NCBI GenBank assembly: GCA_022113835.1
Contig: JAILWY010000026.1
Location: forward strand, 7,901,001 to 7,965,000
Direction of reading: 5' to 3'
Length of the DNA: 64,000 nucleotides
Origin: Atopsyche davidsoni
Lineage: Eukaryota > Arthropoda > Insecta > Trichoptera > Hydrobiosidae
The position numbers and the translations under genes were made by a program. Positions within the stretch are counted from its first letter, which is position 1. Each line of letters begins with the position of its first letter. Below the pieces are notes generated by a model. It was not told where the DNA came from. It saw only the letters and a list, made by a program, of their open reading frames with translations, and searched no databases. Shown piece by piece: positions 25,950 to 40,500 of this stretch.

Positions 25950-27769
25950 TGAATAACTAACTGTAGTCCAAAAGGCTAAGTTACTACGAAAACCACCAAA
26001 ATGGAAATATTTGTGCTGCAATTTGGGTTATCTTCAGCATAGTTGGGTAATCCCATTTCATAACATAACAAAGCCGAACATGGCAAATTCGCATGCGGGA
26101 AATTTATGGGTAGGTCGGGACAAAGAGCCGGGCATAATTTATAATATATGGGTGCTCGATGACATAAAACCGAGCACACTTTTGTCAGATAATTCAATTT
26201 AATTAAAAAGGAAAAAACACAATCGTTATTAGATATTGAATGGTTTCGCAAATTATACTCACAGAAACCGTGTCGTTTCCGCAAATCTAATCTAATTAAA
26301 AATAGTAAAAGATTAGTGATTACATTAAAACTTCAGATAAAATTCGTCGAATTTATTATATGGACTGTATGCTTTAATTTGGGTTTAAAGATTTCAATAA
26401 ATAAAAACATTCAAAATCCATAGTTTGTTTTTAAAAATTTGTGAAGCATTAAACAACAAAAGTTGAATTCTGGTAAAATTGATGGGTATATATTAAATAC
26501 AAAGAAATTCATTTTATTTCCTGTCTAGTGCATATACAATGTTTCTTACATATTCATATATTGTCAAATATTCTATTGGCATGACGTGCACAAAGTGACG
26601 TGTGTAGAATGTATTAGGAATTCATAGCTATATCCAGTATGGAGTTAGAATTCCGATAGCATACTGTGTATAGACAAAACAATGGCACGGATGGTATTCT
26701 GTGGCATAGTTTGGTGACTTGTTCCAAGTGGCGCGTGGATCGAAATACGTTTCGCATGTTAGAAAGTGACATTACGGCAAACCGCCTCTGTCGATAGACG
26801 TTTCTAGAATATTTGATGACTTCGTTACGTTATTGTTCGAACATCGCATAGTTTGTATGATTTCTAATCACTAGGAAAATACAATTAAATACGATAGCGA
26901 GCGCGTTCAGATTTAATATACGTATTGTAATATGAATATCACTAACGTGAAATATGTTGCGAATTATAGAATAAGGATATCATTTACTAATATTACATTC
27001 GTATCAGCAGAGTACAAACATAATCGAAATATAATACTCATACAAATTATATTTCTAAAATAATATTTACAAAAAAATATTATATAAATCGTTTCATACA
27101 TCAGCTGAAACGAATTATTTACATTTAAAATACTTAAGTGGAAAAATCATTTGGTACAGTTTAACATATCTTTATCAATGCCAATACAAATTCCTGTCTC
27201 CCGGTATGAAGTCCATAGTTTTGCGAGAACCCCAACAGCATCGTTTTTTGAACGACAATCAAATTATTATAATATAAAAGATAATGTTTAATACCTGAAC
27301 TATTCGAGAAGATTTGGATAGCCAAAGAAAGAGACCACATACACAAGCGTTCGTTAAACAATATATATTGGCTTCTTGAAATAACAAACTCAGTGCAAAT
27401 CCACTTGTAAAGTACTGTATATTATAGCTCATGAAAGCTTTTTTTATTTCCCACACGAGAAATTGCGTTATTGATCTATAATAGTCATTTAGACATTGAG
27501 ATCATTCAACTTATAATTATAAGTACATTTTTAATAGTTGCTAAGATGGCTAAATAGATGGATATTGGTAATCGTCAGCTCGCCGCAACTTCCTACAAAG
27601 TATTAAAAGTAGGTATGGCACACTAATCAAGTGAATCGACTTTAAAGATATCCGGCTGCAAAGCTTTCTTTTACGTTTTAAATTGATAGGCATAAAAAAA
27701 TAATGTAACGTTTTAAAAAAAAAAATAGTCGATTACCTTATATATAAATAAACTTCGTTGTCAGTCGTA
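25950..27769. other. AT-rich noncoding DNA
   Basis: No supported gene. The 102-codon minus frame at 25976-26284 overlaps an open plus frame and shows no known motif. Confidence 0.5.
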
Positions 27770-28067
27770 TCTAATCTACTATAATAATAGCCATTGTGTG
27801 TTTGTATGTTTGTTTGTTTGTTTGTATGTTTGTATGTGTGTATGTTTCATTTTTCCGTTCTGTATAGAATATCTTAAAAGATACAACGCTGATTTTTTGC
27901 ACATAAGTTAAGTAAATTTTTCCGCAGCTATGTGCCGAATTTCAAGACGATAGGATAATATTTTCATTCATAAACTTGAATTTCAAATTTAGAACTTTTA
28001 CAAAAAAAACAAATTTTAGACGCATCGTTCATCAAATACGTCATTTTATGACGGGCTACATTGCTAG
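27770..28067 (+). mobile_element. Short nonautonomous Helitron
   Basis: The 298-bp element starts with TCTAATCTA and ends with CTAG, inserted between A (27769) and T (28068), as expected for Helitrons. About 8 bp before the end-proximal GGGCTACATTG lies a hairpin, CGTCAT-TTT-ATGACG (28040-28054), the usual 3' hairpin. The interior holds a TTTG/TATG-rich microsatellite (27797-27847) and no coding capacity. There are no terminal inverted repeats and no target duplication, also as expected. Small Helitrons with this type of 3' end are common in Lepidoptera; that comparison is from memory. Confidence 0.8.
27797..27847 (+). repeat. TTTG/TATG-rich microsatellite within the Helitron
   Basis: Imperfect four-base repeats of TTTG and TATG near the 5' end of the Helitron. 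Confidence 0.85.
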
Positions 28068-31000
28068 TTATTAATAATAGACGTCACGCTTAAATACTCT
28101 TATTAAAACGAAAGCGACAAATATAAAATAGATTTTTAAATTTTCATGTACAGGAAGAATAATACCAAATTGTATAAGATAAAATTATTAAATTATTTTG
28201 AATTCATGTAATAACTTCCGGTGGGTTTTTCATTAAATTAAGAACGCCATTGTGTTTTTTTTTTCAGTAATGGCTTGCGCTCTGCCTTTTACAAACCTTA
28301 TTTCTATCAAGTTATTCAGAAGTTTTTTTTACGAAGTCACTGTTTTCGAATGAACATTTTGATATTTAATCATGTGCCAAAAGTTTTATAAATTAATCTC
28401 CAATAAAGATTAACAGGACCGAGGAGGTGAATTAAGACATGTATACCATTATTAGATCATATCCACACACACTGTGAGGCTCGGAGCAAACAGGCCATAA
28501 AATATAGATGGACAAAATATCAAAACCCCAGGACGCCGGGGTAATTCATTATTAAACTGCGACGGTTAATCTGGGGATGCTACCGCCCCCTCGAGGATAT
28601 CTACATAACGTATTACCTTCTAGGGTTGCCGGCGAATTCGACCAAATGCGAATAAAAATACTTCGGAATACAGCAAAAATCGTGCAAGAATACTTTATAA
28701 CTCGGAAATAGTAAACTAAGTCTAAGGTGATAACAATCAGCGGCGATGCAGGCTCTGGAACAAGTGGTTCCCCACGCCCGCTGCTATTCAGAAATAAGAG
28801 AATGATTTAAGATTTTGAAGTATTCTTAATAGAATTCAATGACTCTAAAAAAAAAAAAAAAAAACAATCAATCAATACAATACCACAAAAATATAGTATT
28901 CAATAATCTGGCACAAAAAATGTTTGTTTTAAACACCATCCATTTACAAAGTGTATACTGACATTATACATAGTTTAATGTCATGAATACTGAATAAACG
29001 ATAGCAATTGATGCATTAAAAAACCTAAGGAATTCAAATATACGGTTATTTATTTCTCGAGATTATTAATGTCATGAAAGCACAAATAACCCAGTAAGTT
29101 ATCAATTGGATGCAGGAATAAAGCATCGGTTGATTCAGAACAATAATTTTTGCTACCAATTTTTCAAAATAATATTGTTCACAAAGTTATATTTCATATA
29201 ATATCTACAGTTAAGAAAAATGCGAATTTTACGGTAAATTATAAATTGATTTCAAAATAAAATTTTATTACCACCAATGATCAATTTCAGCCAGCACCTG
29301 AGCCACGTCGCACGATAAACAAATATAAAATAAATTACGGGATGGCGTATTACCTGGCCCGCTTTAATGTATTAAATATAACGCTTATTAAATAACCCAG
29401 CGGGCCGTATATCAGTGGAATAATAGTTGGAGGTTTCGTAAGTCGGTTTTTGCCGGTGGCTCTTCCACTGCTTCCGGCTCGGTATTACGCCGACAAGTAC
29501 CATAAACCTTTATTTATTACCTGTTTACTCGAAAAATTGTACGGTGCGGCGCAATCAAATAGCGAGGACGCTACGCAGCGCGGGAGCGACCGGCTTCGCG
29601 CGTCGCGGATATCTACTATATTATTCATTTTTATTTTGAAGCCTGCGAGACATCTAGGCTCAAAACTACTGAATATTAAAGAGGCTTTCGCCGTATTTGC
29701 ATACAAAAAATAGAATATAGTTAATACCTAGATGAATAATAAAAATATCAAAAATTATAAATAAAGATTTCCTATTATCGCATATAGCAGAATAGTCGGC
29801 AGTATACTACGAATTGTCACAATTGTGTTCTGTACATTAATATAATGATTAAAATTTTAAATTAAAAACTATAAATAGTTACTGTTAATAATTAATATTT
29901 TTCTTGTTTAATATAAATATGTGACCATAAAGCCCTACCGGTTACAATTCAATTTTATTTCAAATGTAATGTAAATGTTAGCAGTAGTTGACAACTGGAA
30001 TAAGACCAATAGTAGTGCCAAAGTGACGGCGGTAATGCAGTTAGCCCAAAACCATGGCTTACTTTACTTAATTTTCATGATAAAGGTATCACCAAGCCGG
30101 TATATATGTTTTACGCATTTTAAACAACAGCGACCATAAGAAATTCACACCACTTATTGAATAAGAATCATCAAAGACCCAAAACATAAGCGGTATTTAT
30201 CTACTATCATCTCATTTACATATTGCATTAAATTTAACAGTAACATTTTACGGTCGCTTCTCTCCTTGAGATACGGCATACCACAGATCATCAATCAGTT
30301 ACAATTAATCACACCCGTATTGATTTCCCAACCCAGTGGGAAAAAGTCGATAATCTTACCAATGTGCTATCCAACCACGAAACCGTGTCATTAAATAATT
30401 TGTTTTTAATGATACACAATTATAAAAGTAAAAGCAAGCACACTGGAAATACATTAGATTAATTAAATCTAGGTAAGTGTCTTATAATGCGTACCATTAT
30501 CTAGGTAAGTTTATTTAATCTGCAATATTCCTGAATAAGGTAGATTAGCAATTACGGAGGTTAAATTAAATCCTAGCCATACAATTCACTGATTACGGTT
30601 ACATAATTAACGGCTAACAGCGGTTTAAGGTTTATTGCTGATCCAGCTTAATACTTATCTAGCTGTAAATATTCAATTGCATGTCTAGAGCTCTAACCAA
30701 CGTAGTGCGTGTAATAAGAGAATATTATACATGACTTGTTGATGGCATGCATATAACACATGCAAAAATAAAAAGCACCTACAAAGATCCCATTTTTTAA
30801 AGATTATTGTGCTTTTATATCGTTAGATACTAATAAGTACGGTTAATAAAAATATATTATTTAGTGTTTATCATAACTTATCATATAAGTACATATATAA
30901 AACAAGGTGCAAATAAAGATTTGGGGGAATTGCCTGTAATTTTAAGTGCATTATTATTTAGAATAAATAAGTTTTACGTAATTCATTTTATATTGAATTT

Positions 31001-33359
31001 ATGCCGATCGTATACATGCTTAGAAAACGAAAGTCACTTTGTAAGTACCGCTGGTATTTAAAAATGTGTATTTTTTATGAACATAAAATACATACAAAAA
31101 CCTGAATTCCATAAGTAATTATATGCAAATAACAATGCACACAAAAATAATGTTTTTTTTATTCATAATCAACCATAATTAAATATACAAAAATTTCATT
31201 TGTCGTCATTTAAAATAAAACCTCTCAAAATTAATACACAGTTAATAATAATAAAATGCTTCAAACCCAATCGATTAAGCTGAAAAAATAATGTGAAAGA
31301 ATCATAAACGTTTTACTCTTGAATTCATCAATACAAAAAATAAGCAGTCACAAAAAAATATTGACTTTGCTTCTAATAATAGTTCCTAAGTTCTTCAAAT
31401 TCGAAAGCTTTTCACGTACCAAACTTACAAGTAACCGAAAATTAGCATCAATAATAAAGCTATTTAAGCACTCGGCCTACAATTTGAGCCGCAGCCTGCA
31501 AAGGAAATCAGATATTCGACAGCTGTTTGAATATTCCCAAAGGTCTTGTCGAGCGAAACCGACCGGGAATATTAATATTCAATTACTAATTTTGTTCTCG
31601 AAATAAATGGACATTTATTTTAGGGTTGGACACGAGGGCTGTGAAAAAACACGATACAATTAAACGTTAATTACACGCGTTATCGAAGAGCTGTTATCGC
31701 GGGTTATATTGAATTACGTGGATTGATACGGGGATAGCATGCTGTGCTTATCTTTGCGTAAAGAACAGGCAAGCGATATACTTGTACTGTTATTATAATC
31801 AGTATAATTAAACGTACCTATTACCAGCGTAACGATAAAGATTCATTTATAACTGATTTATACTCACGTTCAAACGGTAACATCATTCGATAAATTAACT
31901 CGTAAACTATCTCAAATAAGGTTACATTGCACTTACTATCTGATGTACAGTATGAGAAAACACAGGTCAGGTAACATATGACAGTTGAATGCAACAGTAA
32001 GATTATCAATTTAGGATTCCCTACGAAAACCGTAGAGAATATTTCGCTAAACTAGCAACCGGCAATACGACGCAGCAGCTTGACATACCCATACATACCT
32101 TAAGTCTATTATACTCAAACGTATGCAATGCATAATGTCTTAACATAATGTCGTACCTACGATGAGTCTAGCTTCAATTCTGCATTTTATTGCAAGACAG
32201 GAAAAAATATCGTTTAAGTTATTACAAAAAAAAAATCATTTATACATATGAGCATTATAAAATAATGTAACATGCTACTGGTAAATGAGGTGTTAGATTC
32301 TAGCAGTTAAGCCGTTAACTCCCTGCGCCAAGCATTTTATTACCCCAGATTAACAGTCCGGTAGGTACAATCTATAGTATACTCCTGTCAAAGCGTACAA
32401 CATAAAGCTGCAACCTGTTGCTTCGCACTTAAACCAATAATAATAAATTGTTATTATCTACCGCACAAAACACTGTCAATAAAAAGGAGAAACTGACGAT
32501 TTCTCGCATACGAATTAGTAATGTGGTGTACCTATATGATATACAGTACAAGAATCCAAACCTGAATAACTTATATTCACAAATTATGTGAATAGGTATT
32601 TTAATGAATTAAATACTATTATATAAACTTTTCAACTTTTCAACTTTCTGATGCAAAGAAATAGCGAATGTTCAGTTACAGTACAAAGCCAAGAATATGA
32701 TATTATAAATGAGAACATTTGCAAAATAAGTTTCAGGCTTCAAGATGACTCAGAAATAAATTCTTCGAATATTTTCAACACGCGATAATGAATGACAATG
32801 TGCTGGTCATTATTGCATGTTAGAAATATACTGTGTGAAGAGAGAATTTAATTCTGAGTCATAAAATAATTATGATGATAAAATGCCATAAGTAACCTGG
32901 TTTTGTACATAAACATAAACATTTTCTTCTGTAATAATCGTAAATAAAAAAAATATTAATAAAATTAATGATGTCCTAATGCGTTAAAAAGTTCATTGAA
33001 TTCATGTCAAAATATAACATATATTAAAAAGTATCAACTTAAGGAATCTTTATGCTTTAGGTTCAAGCCGCATATCGACAAATTGGCGAAGTCATTTATT
33101 CAATAAAACGTGGTTGCGAAATGTCGAGTTAACGAAAAATAATTTCTTATTTAACCCATATATTTTTTAAATATTTTGACTGCCTGTGTTTCATTCAAGT
33201 TTAACAAAAAAAGGTATTTATTATTTTTAATAAAAAATAATACCCAATATGGACATTAAATTTCAAAAATCAGAAATTTACTGCGGAAACGAATGCGAAT
33301 TTTTCCATTGAGATCTCATGTTAGAAAGGGTCAGGTCAATGTTTACTGCGATAATTCAA
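28068..33359. other. Noncoding DNA with enhancer-like patches
   Basis: GC-richer patches at about 28560-28650, 29330-29600 and 31480-31720 are interspersed with homeobox-type AT-rich motifs such as TTTATTA and TAATTA, and may be enhancers. Two TCTAGGTAAGT strings lie 32 bp apart (30468 and 30500). No gene was recognised; frames of 65-95 codons look accidental. Confidence 0.45.
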
Positions 33360-33423
33360 ATGACTCGGTAAGGCGGTGCCGGCAAAGGTGAAGCATGCAG
33401 GCGGTATCGCGCGGAGTTGCGAA

Positions 33424-33468
33424 GCCCGCCCCGCCCCGCCCCGCCTCGCCCCGCCTCGCCCCGCCCGC
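33424..33468 (+). repeat. CCGCC pentamer-type repeat
   Basis: An array of CCGCC/TCGCC units within a small GC-rich island (33360-33600). The four open frames across it reflect absence of stops. Confidence 0.85.
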
Positions 33469-33669
33469 TACCGCGCACCCAGGCCACAACGTTATTTTCA
33501 AACGCATTGTCGCGGTGACAATCCAGAGGCGCTTATTCCCTTTAAACAGAACCGGTGTGGGCGGATCGCTGCTCCTATTGTGTAAAATGTCGACCCGCAC
33601 GGACTTGTGTGCAGCGAAACAAACGGAATGAACAACACCGATTTGTATATTTACTGCTAATAAAACCAC

Positions 33670-35478
33670 GAGTGTACGTGATGTTTAATTGTTGTGGCAT
33701 TGTAACCGCATAACGTTAATTGCTTTGTGAATAATTTTATTTTTACTATCCTTATGTTTAAGCTCGGTAAAATTTTAAATGTTTATATCTAGCATATCGA
33801 GAGGATGCATTTTAAATACTGAGGATACCTCCTGGGAGCGACTTTTAAAAGTAGGAAGAATAAAGACAAGTACATAGGCTAAAATATTTCATTCGTGGTT
33901 TAATGTATCGCACATTAAACACTAAAAAATCACAACAACTACTAATGAAATATCTGTATATTTTAAAAACTTTTCGATAAAATATGTTCTCTAACTTGTA
34001 GTCTTACATAATTCCACGCGTTTGCAGTCGCCATTTTGATCATTTTTTTTTCTGTTAGGATGTCAATTAGGAATATGAAAAACCCCAAAAACGACGTGAC
34101 CGTCCGGTATGTTAAAAAATAAGTAATCACTATAACAGCGGTCATTTGTCGTGTTCGTAAAATTAACCGTGTGATGACATACAAACGCATAAAACTTGTA
34201 TAAGATGGAAAAAAAAGTATTTAAACTATAGTAAGCACAACGTGCGAGTTCGAACGAACAAAGTGGCTTCCTTATTTAACAGTCAGCTGACCACCCAGAA
34301 CGCTCCGCACAAGGAGCTCGAGCAAAGCAAACGTTTTGCGCTGTCTCTTGACTGTTCCAATGAAAATGGAACAGTCGCATATTGTTTCTGTCTCCACTCG
34401 CAATGAGAGCGCAGCCCTGAGCTTATATTAAATGTCTCCCATTCCATAGATCATATTATTGTGTATAAAATACTTGACTATTCCTAGAAGGTTACTTCAG
34501 AGTAATATGTGATATTAAACATAATTAGATCCATGCTCAGGATCAGAGCTGACCTGTTATATTAACGTTCAGAAGGAAAACGGTGATAAACGAGACAATT
34601 TCGTAGAATAGATGACATCAATACAAGGATATGTGTACTCAAAAGAAGGTTATGGGGCAATATTAATCAAAAATATTAGTTACCTACAAAGAATTCGGAA
34701 ATCGACAAATCTGCAAATATAAAATACCTTTATTGAGTTGCTAAAAGGGCCAAACCAAAAATAAATAAGAGAACGAATACCCGTGTTCTAGGATATAGAT
34801 TAAATAAAATTCCATCTTATAAAAATATTAATTCTAACAAAAGATCGTATATATAACAAAGCGAACACTGAGTCGAGAGACTCGCTGGGCACGGGGAGCT
34901 ATTGGCGGCCGAGTAGCGCCCTGAAAAGACTATCCGCGGGTGCGGCGCGCTGTTTACCAATAAATCCCCAATTTCAATAGCCGAGGGGTAATTAACAGCG
35001 CTAAGTATCTCCCCTTCAGATACGTTCTGCGCAGTGCACTCCCGAGGATTGATGAAGTTTTATTCATAAACAAGCCAAGACCACTTCTCTGCTAAATACC
35101 TGCTGTCTATTGCCGATCTGGCTAGAGATATGACCACGAACGACGCCTATACGTTCTAAAAATACATATTATAGATGGGTATTTCACCGAATAAATAATT
35201 CAAAAAATATATATAAATTACTGGATACGTGTACACACTAACGGTGTGTAAAGATAAATAGTGTATAAATTTTAAGGTAGATGCTCCAATCTCTCAAACT
35301 ATTTTCCGATTTACACACTTAAAAGCTTTCAACGCTCTTAGCACTTTGGATGCCAGACCCGTGCTCCGGCGTGATAAATTTATTACCTATAAGACGATTA
35401 GAATCAGATAAATATATCTAAACAGACCATGAATTTTAAAATCATTAACCTATTTTGGTATAAACTAACCAAATAATT

Positions 35479-35482
<4 letters not shown>
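33670..35482. other. Noncoding DNA with an enhancer-like patch at 34860-35060
   Basis: The patch combines GC-rich stretches with TGTTTAC (forkhead-like), TAATTA and TTTATTCATAAACA motifs. No gene was recognised. A small hairpin lies at 34350-34376. Confidence 0.4.
34350..34376 (+). repeat. Perfect 10-bp stem hairpin
   Basis: GACTGTTCCA, a seven-base loop, and its exact reverse complement, within a moderately GC-rich segment (34250-34420). Confidence 0.65.
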
Positions 35483-35558
<76 letters not shown>

Positions 35559-35571
35559 GTGTGTGTGTGTT
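35483..35571 (+). repeat. (TA)n microsatellite with short (GT)n end
   Basis: About 74 bp of TA followed by TCGTGTGTGTGTGT. Confidence 0.95.
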
Positions 35572-35698
35572 TACGCTTGTATAAGCTTGGGTATTCTGGA
35601 GTTACACGTATAAAATCGGTTCGTGTCTGAGATGAAATGGAGCACTTTCGTTGAGCGTGACATTGGTCGTGAGCTGCAGTGAAACGGAGAGTGATGAC

Positions 35699-35757
35699 GG
35701 CCGGCCCGGGCGCGGGGGGGGCGGGGGCGGGGGAGGGGGCGGGGCAGCGGGGCAGGT
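35699..35757 (+). repeat. G-rich low-complexity run, G-quadruplex potential
   Basis: Contains five or more runs of four to eight G separated by one or two bases, so a plus-strand G-quadruplex is possible. It is embedded in AT-rich DNA about 130 bp after the TA array. Confidence 0.75.
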
Positions 35758-35819
35758 GCGCGTGCAGGTGATGCACTCCTAGGCTCAACACGCTCGCAAG
35801 CGACACACCTGCTATTGAT

Positions 35820-37490
35820 ACTGAGAAGCTATGTCAACGTTTTATACCTATACAATTAAAATCTAATGTATTGTGTTAAAACTGTTCCGTACATTTTTTA
35901 ACTGTATTTTTATTGTTATGAATAGTTTAAAAACTCATGTACAACACTCAATAATACACGTTTGAACATAGAAATATTCTTATAAATTGGTCCTATGTGT
36001 AATGCCAGTAATATTGACATTCTATTATTTATATAGATTTTTTCTACTAAATATGTATAATAGTAAGACAAACAACTGTGGCAAAAGGTAAAATAGTACA
36101 TTCAAACGAGACGTCCCTCGTACCTGCGATTATCTAGCGTCGCACTGCTGCATAAATTATGAAGTGATTAGTCATTCGCTTTGTAGGAATTTATGTTAAT
36201 TCCATCCGCAAACAAAAACACTCTACAGATGATGCTTCGGAACAATCGCGGGTAACAACGTGGATGAGCGAACCGAGTAAAACGAGAAATTTGTGTTTCG
36301 GGTATTTTTGTTATAATACATTCCTCATAAAATGCAAAAATTTGATTGAAATGATATCGAGTTGTTTGTTTTAATTATTATTGGATCACTATCCAAAGTG
36401 CACGTTCGTGTGAATTGTGTCATTTGCATAAATGGATGGTGTCAATTGAAACGAGTCGCTTCAATCTCTCTTTTTGACTTCAAATTTGTTCATGTGACTA
36501 ATATGAACATTAAAAACGCCTGTACAACAATAATTTAATGTAAGAATGCAGTTACACAAAAAGCGATGCGTTTTATTTTGTATATATTGGAGAATTTTCG
36601 TTGAAACTCAAAAAAGCATACTAAAATAAGATATAATAAAAATCTATATTTTAATACATAAAAAAATATATTCGTATTATGAACAATATCGGTTACTAGC
36701 AACATAAAATATTATCAACTGATCTTCGGAATAACGACATCAAACGAATCGAGACGCATTTTGCGCACGCAGTCGATTGATAAAAATACTCAAAATCAAT
36801 TCCTCGTGAGATGCAAACAAATACAATAGACAATAAGAGATGGAATTTCTCGGTGCGACAAACAAGATGCGATAAAACGAGATGGAGAATCGAGAGCGCG
36901 TGCCGCGTGCGCCGGAGTGGCGGCTGATTGCGCAGCCCGCCGACCTTGAGCCGCCACGCGCCGCGCCGGGAATAGCCCTGCTCGGCCAGCGCCTCACGCA
37001 CTCCGAGTCATCCTACTGACTTTCAATTCACATATGAATTGTCTATTTTGATAATAAATATGTTTTGTGCTTGGCTGTTTAAAATTTATCCCCACGTGCA
37101 GTACATTATCGCATATCTATCATTTAAGGGTAGGGTGTTAGTAGCTGGGTCCAAATCTAAACGAATCTGAGACGAGAGGATTCTAAGACCGTCCACTTGC
37201 TGTCACAACATAGGGAATACGCTGAGCCTCAATTTCACCTTATACTTTTATTAATAAAATAGCGATAATAGTAAATAATGACCTATAAAGGAAAACGGCT
37301 TCAAGCATGATAAGTTGATAGTTGATATCAGGGTAGTGTTAGGTGAGTTGATCACTTTCCGGGCGTCCATACTCAATGGCATTGCAATTGCTGCCGGTGC
37401 TGAGATCGACCGAGACCGTGAATCTTGCAGCACGCGGATGTCGGGCTGAATAATGCACGGAGACCCACCCCGGCGGGCAGTGCATCCGGG
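35820..37490. other. Noncoding DNA with a GC-rich island at 36880-37010
   Basis: The island supports overlapping minus-strand frames of 101 and 85 codons that share no recognisable domain. The rest is AT-rich. Confidence 0.45.
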
Positions 37491-37492
37491 AA

Positions 37493-37556
37493 GTGTGGAG
37501 GTGTGGAGGTGTGGAGGTGTGGAGGTGTGGAGGTGTGGAGGTGTGGAGGTGTGGGA
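37493..37556 (+). repeat. 8-bp minisatellite (GTGTGGAG)n
   Basis: Seven perfect copies of GTGTGGAG (37493-37548) followed by a decaying G-rich tail to about 37590. It encodes the repeated GGVEVWRC and PPHLHTST peptides in overlapping frames, which are artefacts. Confidence 0.95.
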
Positions 37557-37599
37557 GTGGGGAAGTGGGGCAGCGGCGGGGCGGGTGGCTCTGGGATGG

Positions 37600-40500
37600 G
37601 CGCACTTCGCACCACACTGGGTACTTAGCGTTTATTGCGTACTTTATAGCCATGGGAAGATGGGTTTGATATCGAGTTTGTACTGCTCGCGAGCGCGGGC
37701 GTTCATTCCGGCGCGGATTGAAATAAAAGCTGCATTATTTATGGCAGCGGGGAACGTTCTGGATAATACAATGAATGGCAGTAGTATTTTAAATAAACTA
37801 GGCCAACTGATATAAAAATTATTAACGACTTTGATAAGAACAGGTTTCTATAGTAATAATTATTTTTGACTACGTTGTATTTGAAAAAATAATTCAGAAC
37901 ATATTCTTCTAAAGAGATGAAACAACAATACGTCATAATATTTTATGTAACCTGAATATACTAGAAAAAATACTGTGAAGAGATTCAACTGACTAACGTA
38001 CTAAAAGTATAATCCCATGTCATTAACTTGAATAATTGATTAAAATAAAATACATGTTTACTGTAACGGAAAAAAAAATTGCACCGAAGTAACTAATTAT
38101 TGATTAGATAAGTTTTATATCAAAGGTATAATTTCTTTAAAAAATTAGGACTATGATGGGTGATAAAGAGGTTTAGGATATTCTATGCAATGAATTATAG
38201 ACTGTAGTACTCGCAAACCAATCCTTCCTATGCTAAATCATTCATAACAAAGTCAATTCACCATATCTCATAAAACCCCTTAATTTCCGCCATCTCGTCC
38301 GCTCCACTCGCTCCGCGATATTGTTCCGTCCACGACGTTAAATTAAACTCCTGGTGGTTAGAAATAACGCATGATTATATACAAAGCTTTGTATCTAGAA
38401 ACATATTTATAGCTTTTCCCTTTATTATTGATTGATTGGATGTTAAATGATCTACAATAAAACAAAAAAAATATTAATATTTCGTTTATTTATACTAAGT
38501 TGATACAATAAAAAATAACGTCTACGTCTTAGAGTACTGACAAAGTTTACAAGTCAATATCAAATATACTCTGAAGTTATCACTCGCCAGCCGCGCACGA
38601 TCTGTAATGATCGCTGCCGCTCCGACCTAAGCGTATCGTCGTTAGACCTTCCGATAATTTAGGAGTAGAAATGACTGCCATGGCGATAGTAAACGAGGGT
38701 GTTAATGGTCAGCTGTGTGGTACATTCATACTCTCGGAGTCAATACAATCCGTTGGTGACAAACACGCTTGACTCAAGTCGTGAACATAAGTAGCAGTGG
38801 AACTTGGCTTTATTAACCATTCCTTAACGTGTCATTATTACGTTCAGAACACTTACACTCGTGTATGCGTTTTTAATGGATCGTTGATTGTATTTCCACA
38901 TATGATAATATGAATTGATAAGAGTTTGTATATTCAAAAGCCGATAAAATTAACGTGCGGTATTTTACTCTAACGTTGGGTAAATTAGCAGTATATTCAG
39001 GTACGAATACGGAATACGGAAGCAATGGGAAAATTGTGGGTAAATTAATTAGTTCAATGTGATGCGTTCCACACTAGCGACAATATCCAATTTCACTCTT
39101 AAAAGGAAGGGTAAACAATCTAAAATACATCCACGGGAAAATTGAAAAAAATGTCGAAAATATTCATTTTGCATATTATGGTAAGGCAACAGGAATTCAA
39201 TTTTATTAAAATTCCGAGCATTTTCCTTTACCTATCAGCTGTCACGAGCGCTGAAACAGCGCACAGACCGAGCTCTATCCAATTAAACCTCACTTTTGAA
39301 GTCTGCTCTATACCGCTACAAAGTAAAAACTTTTTCACTACGTCCGCCATTTTGTCATTCATAAAAGCATGAATGAAATATGGCAGCGGTGGCACATTCC
39401 GTAGAGCTAAATATAAATTACCTTGCCACATAGACGACTTCCGAATACGTCAAATAAAAAAACAATTAAATGTTTTAATTATTGGGACGATTGAAAATAT
39501 CCCGCATTGTAAATATATTAACCGAAGAATTACAAGGTGTTATGCAACCTTGCGTTTTGTTATTGAAAATGTATACACAATAGAAAATATTTGTAATAAT
39601 TTTGTAAATACTAATAAAAGGGCGGGTTTTAGCAGTATTGCCGGGTTAATGTATCCATTCAAACTGAGATTTTATTTAAGTATTTATGTCTTCAAATATG
39701 TATCACAAATTGTCTATCACAAATTAGATGAAACTTTTTGATGAGTTTATTTGGGCATTTTCGAGCTAAATGCCACCCTTCAGCAAAGACAGAAGTGATT
39801 TTACAAAAGAAGTCGAGCCTGGCAACCCCATGATATGTACGCCATATGGTATTCACAAAAATAGCTACAGGAAATGGCCCGTAATAATATGTGTGCCTCG
39901 GGTAGGAATGTATAAAAATAGTTCAGGAGACTCCAGAACCATTGGGCATTGTCTCTCTTTCATTAACGTTTGTATTTTAGCTTTAGACGGGTATATTATT
40001 GAGTCAATAGGAATTTCCTCTTTAAATATATCAAGTTAATGAGCTCAAGTGCGAAATGAAGCGATGACATATTTTTTTTATAACTTTAACAAGTCAAATG
40101 TCACGTATGATATATATCCGTATTACAGTAACCAAATGTGAAGGACATCACCGACTTGGCAAGAGTATGAAAAACGGAAACACTTCACGAGCAGAAAGAC
40201 AAATTTACCCTTATGAATAAATAGAGGCAATATTATCAGAACAAACTCTACCCAAAAAGTCGAGACATTGAAAAGGTATTTTTATTGGGTATCTACGTTT
40301 TTTTCTGTGGAGAATGTCCAACATCATTGATTATATATCTTTATAAAATGACTTTTTAAAATTTTAAGTGCATATTTTTTTTTCTATGCGAGTGTGTAAG
40401 AAGTGTATAAGTGAACTCAGTCAAATATTTACAACTCAACACACTATGTTGTAGACATTATCCGTACTTATTATTTTGAAGCATGTATTGAAACACACTC

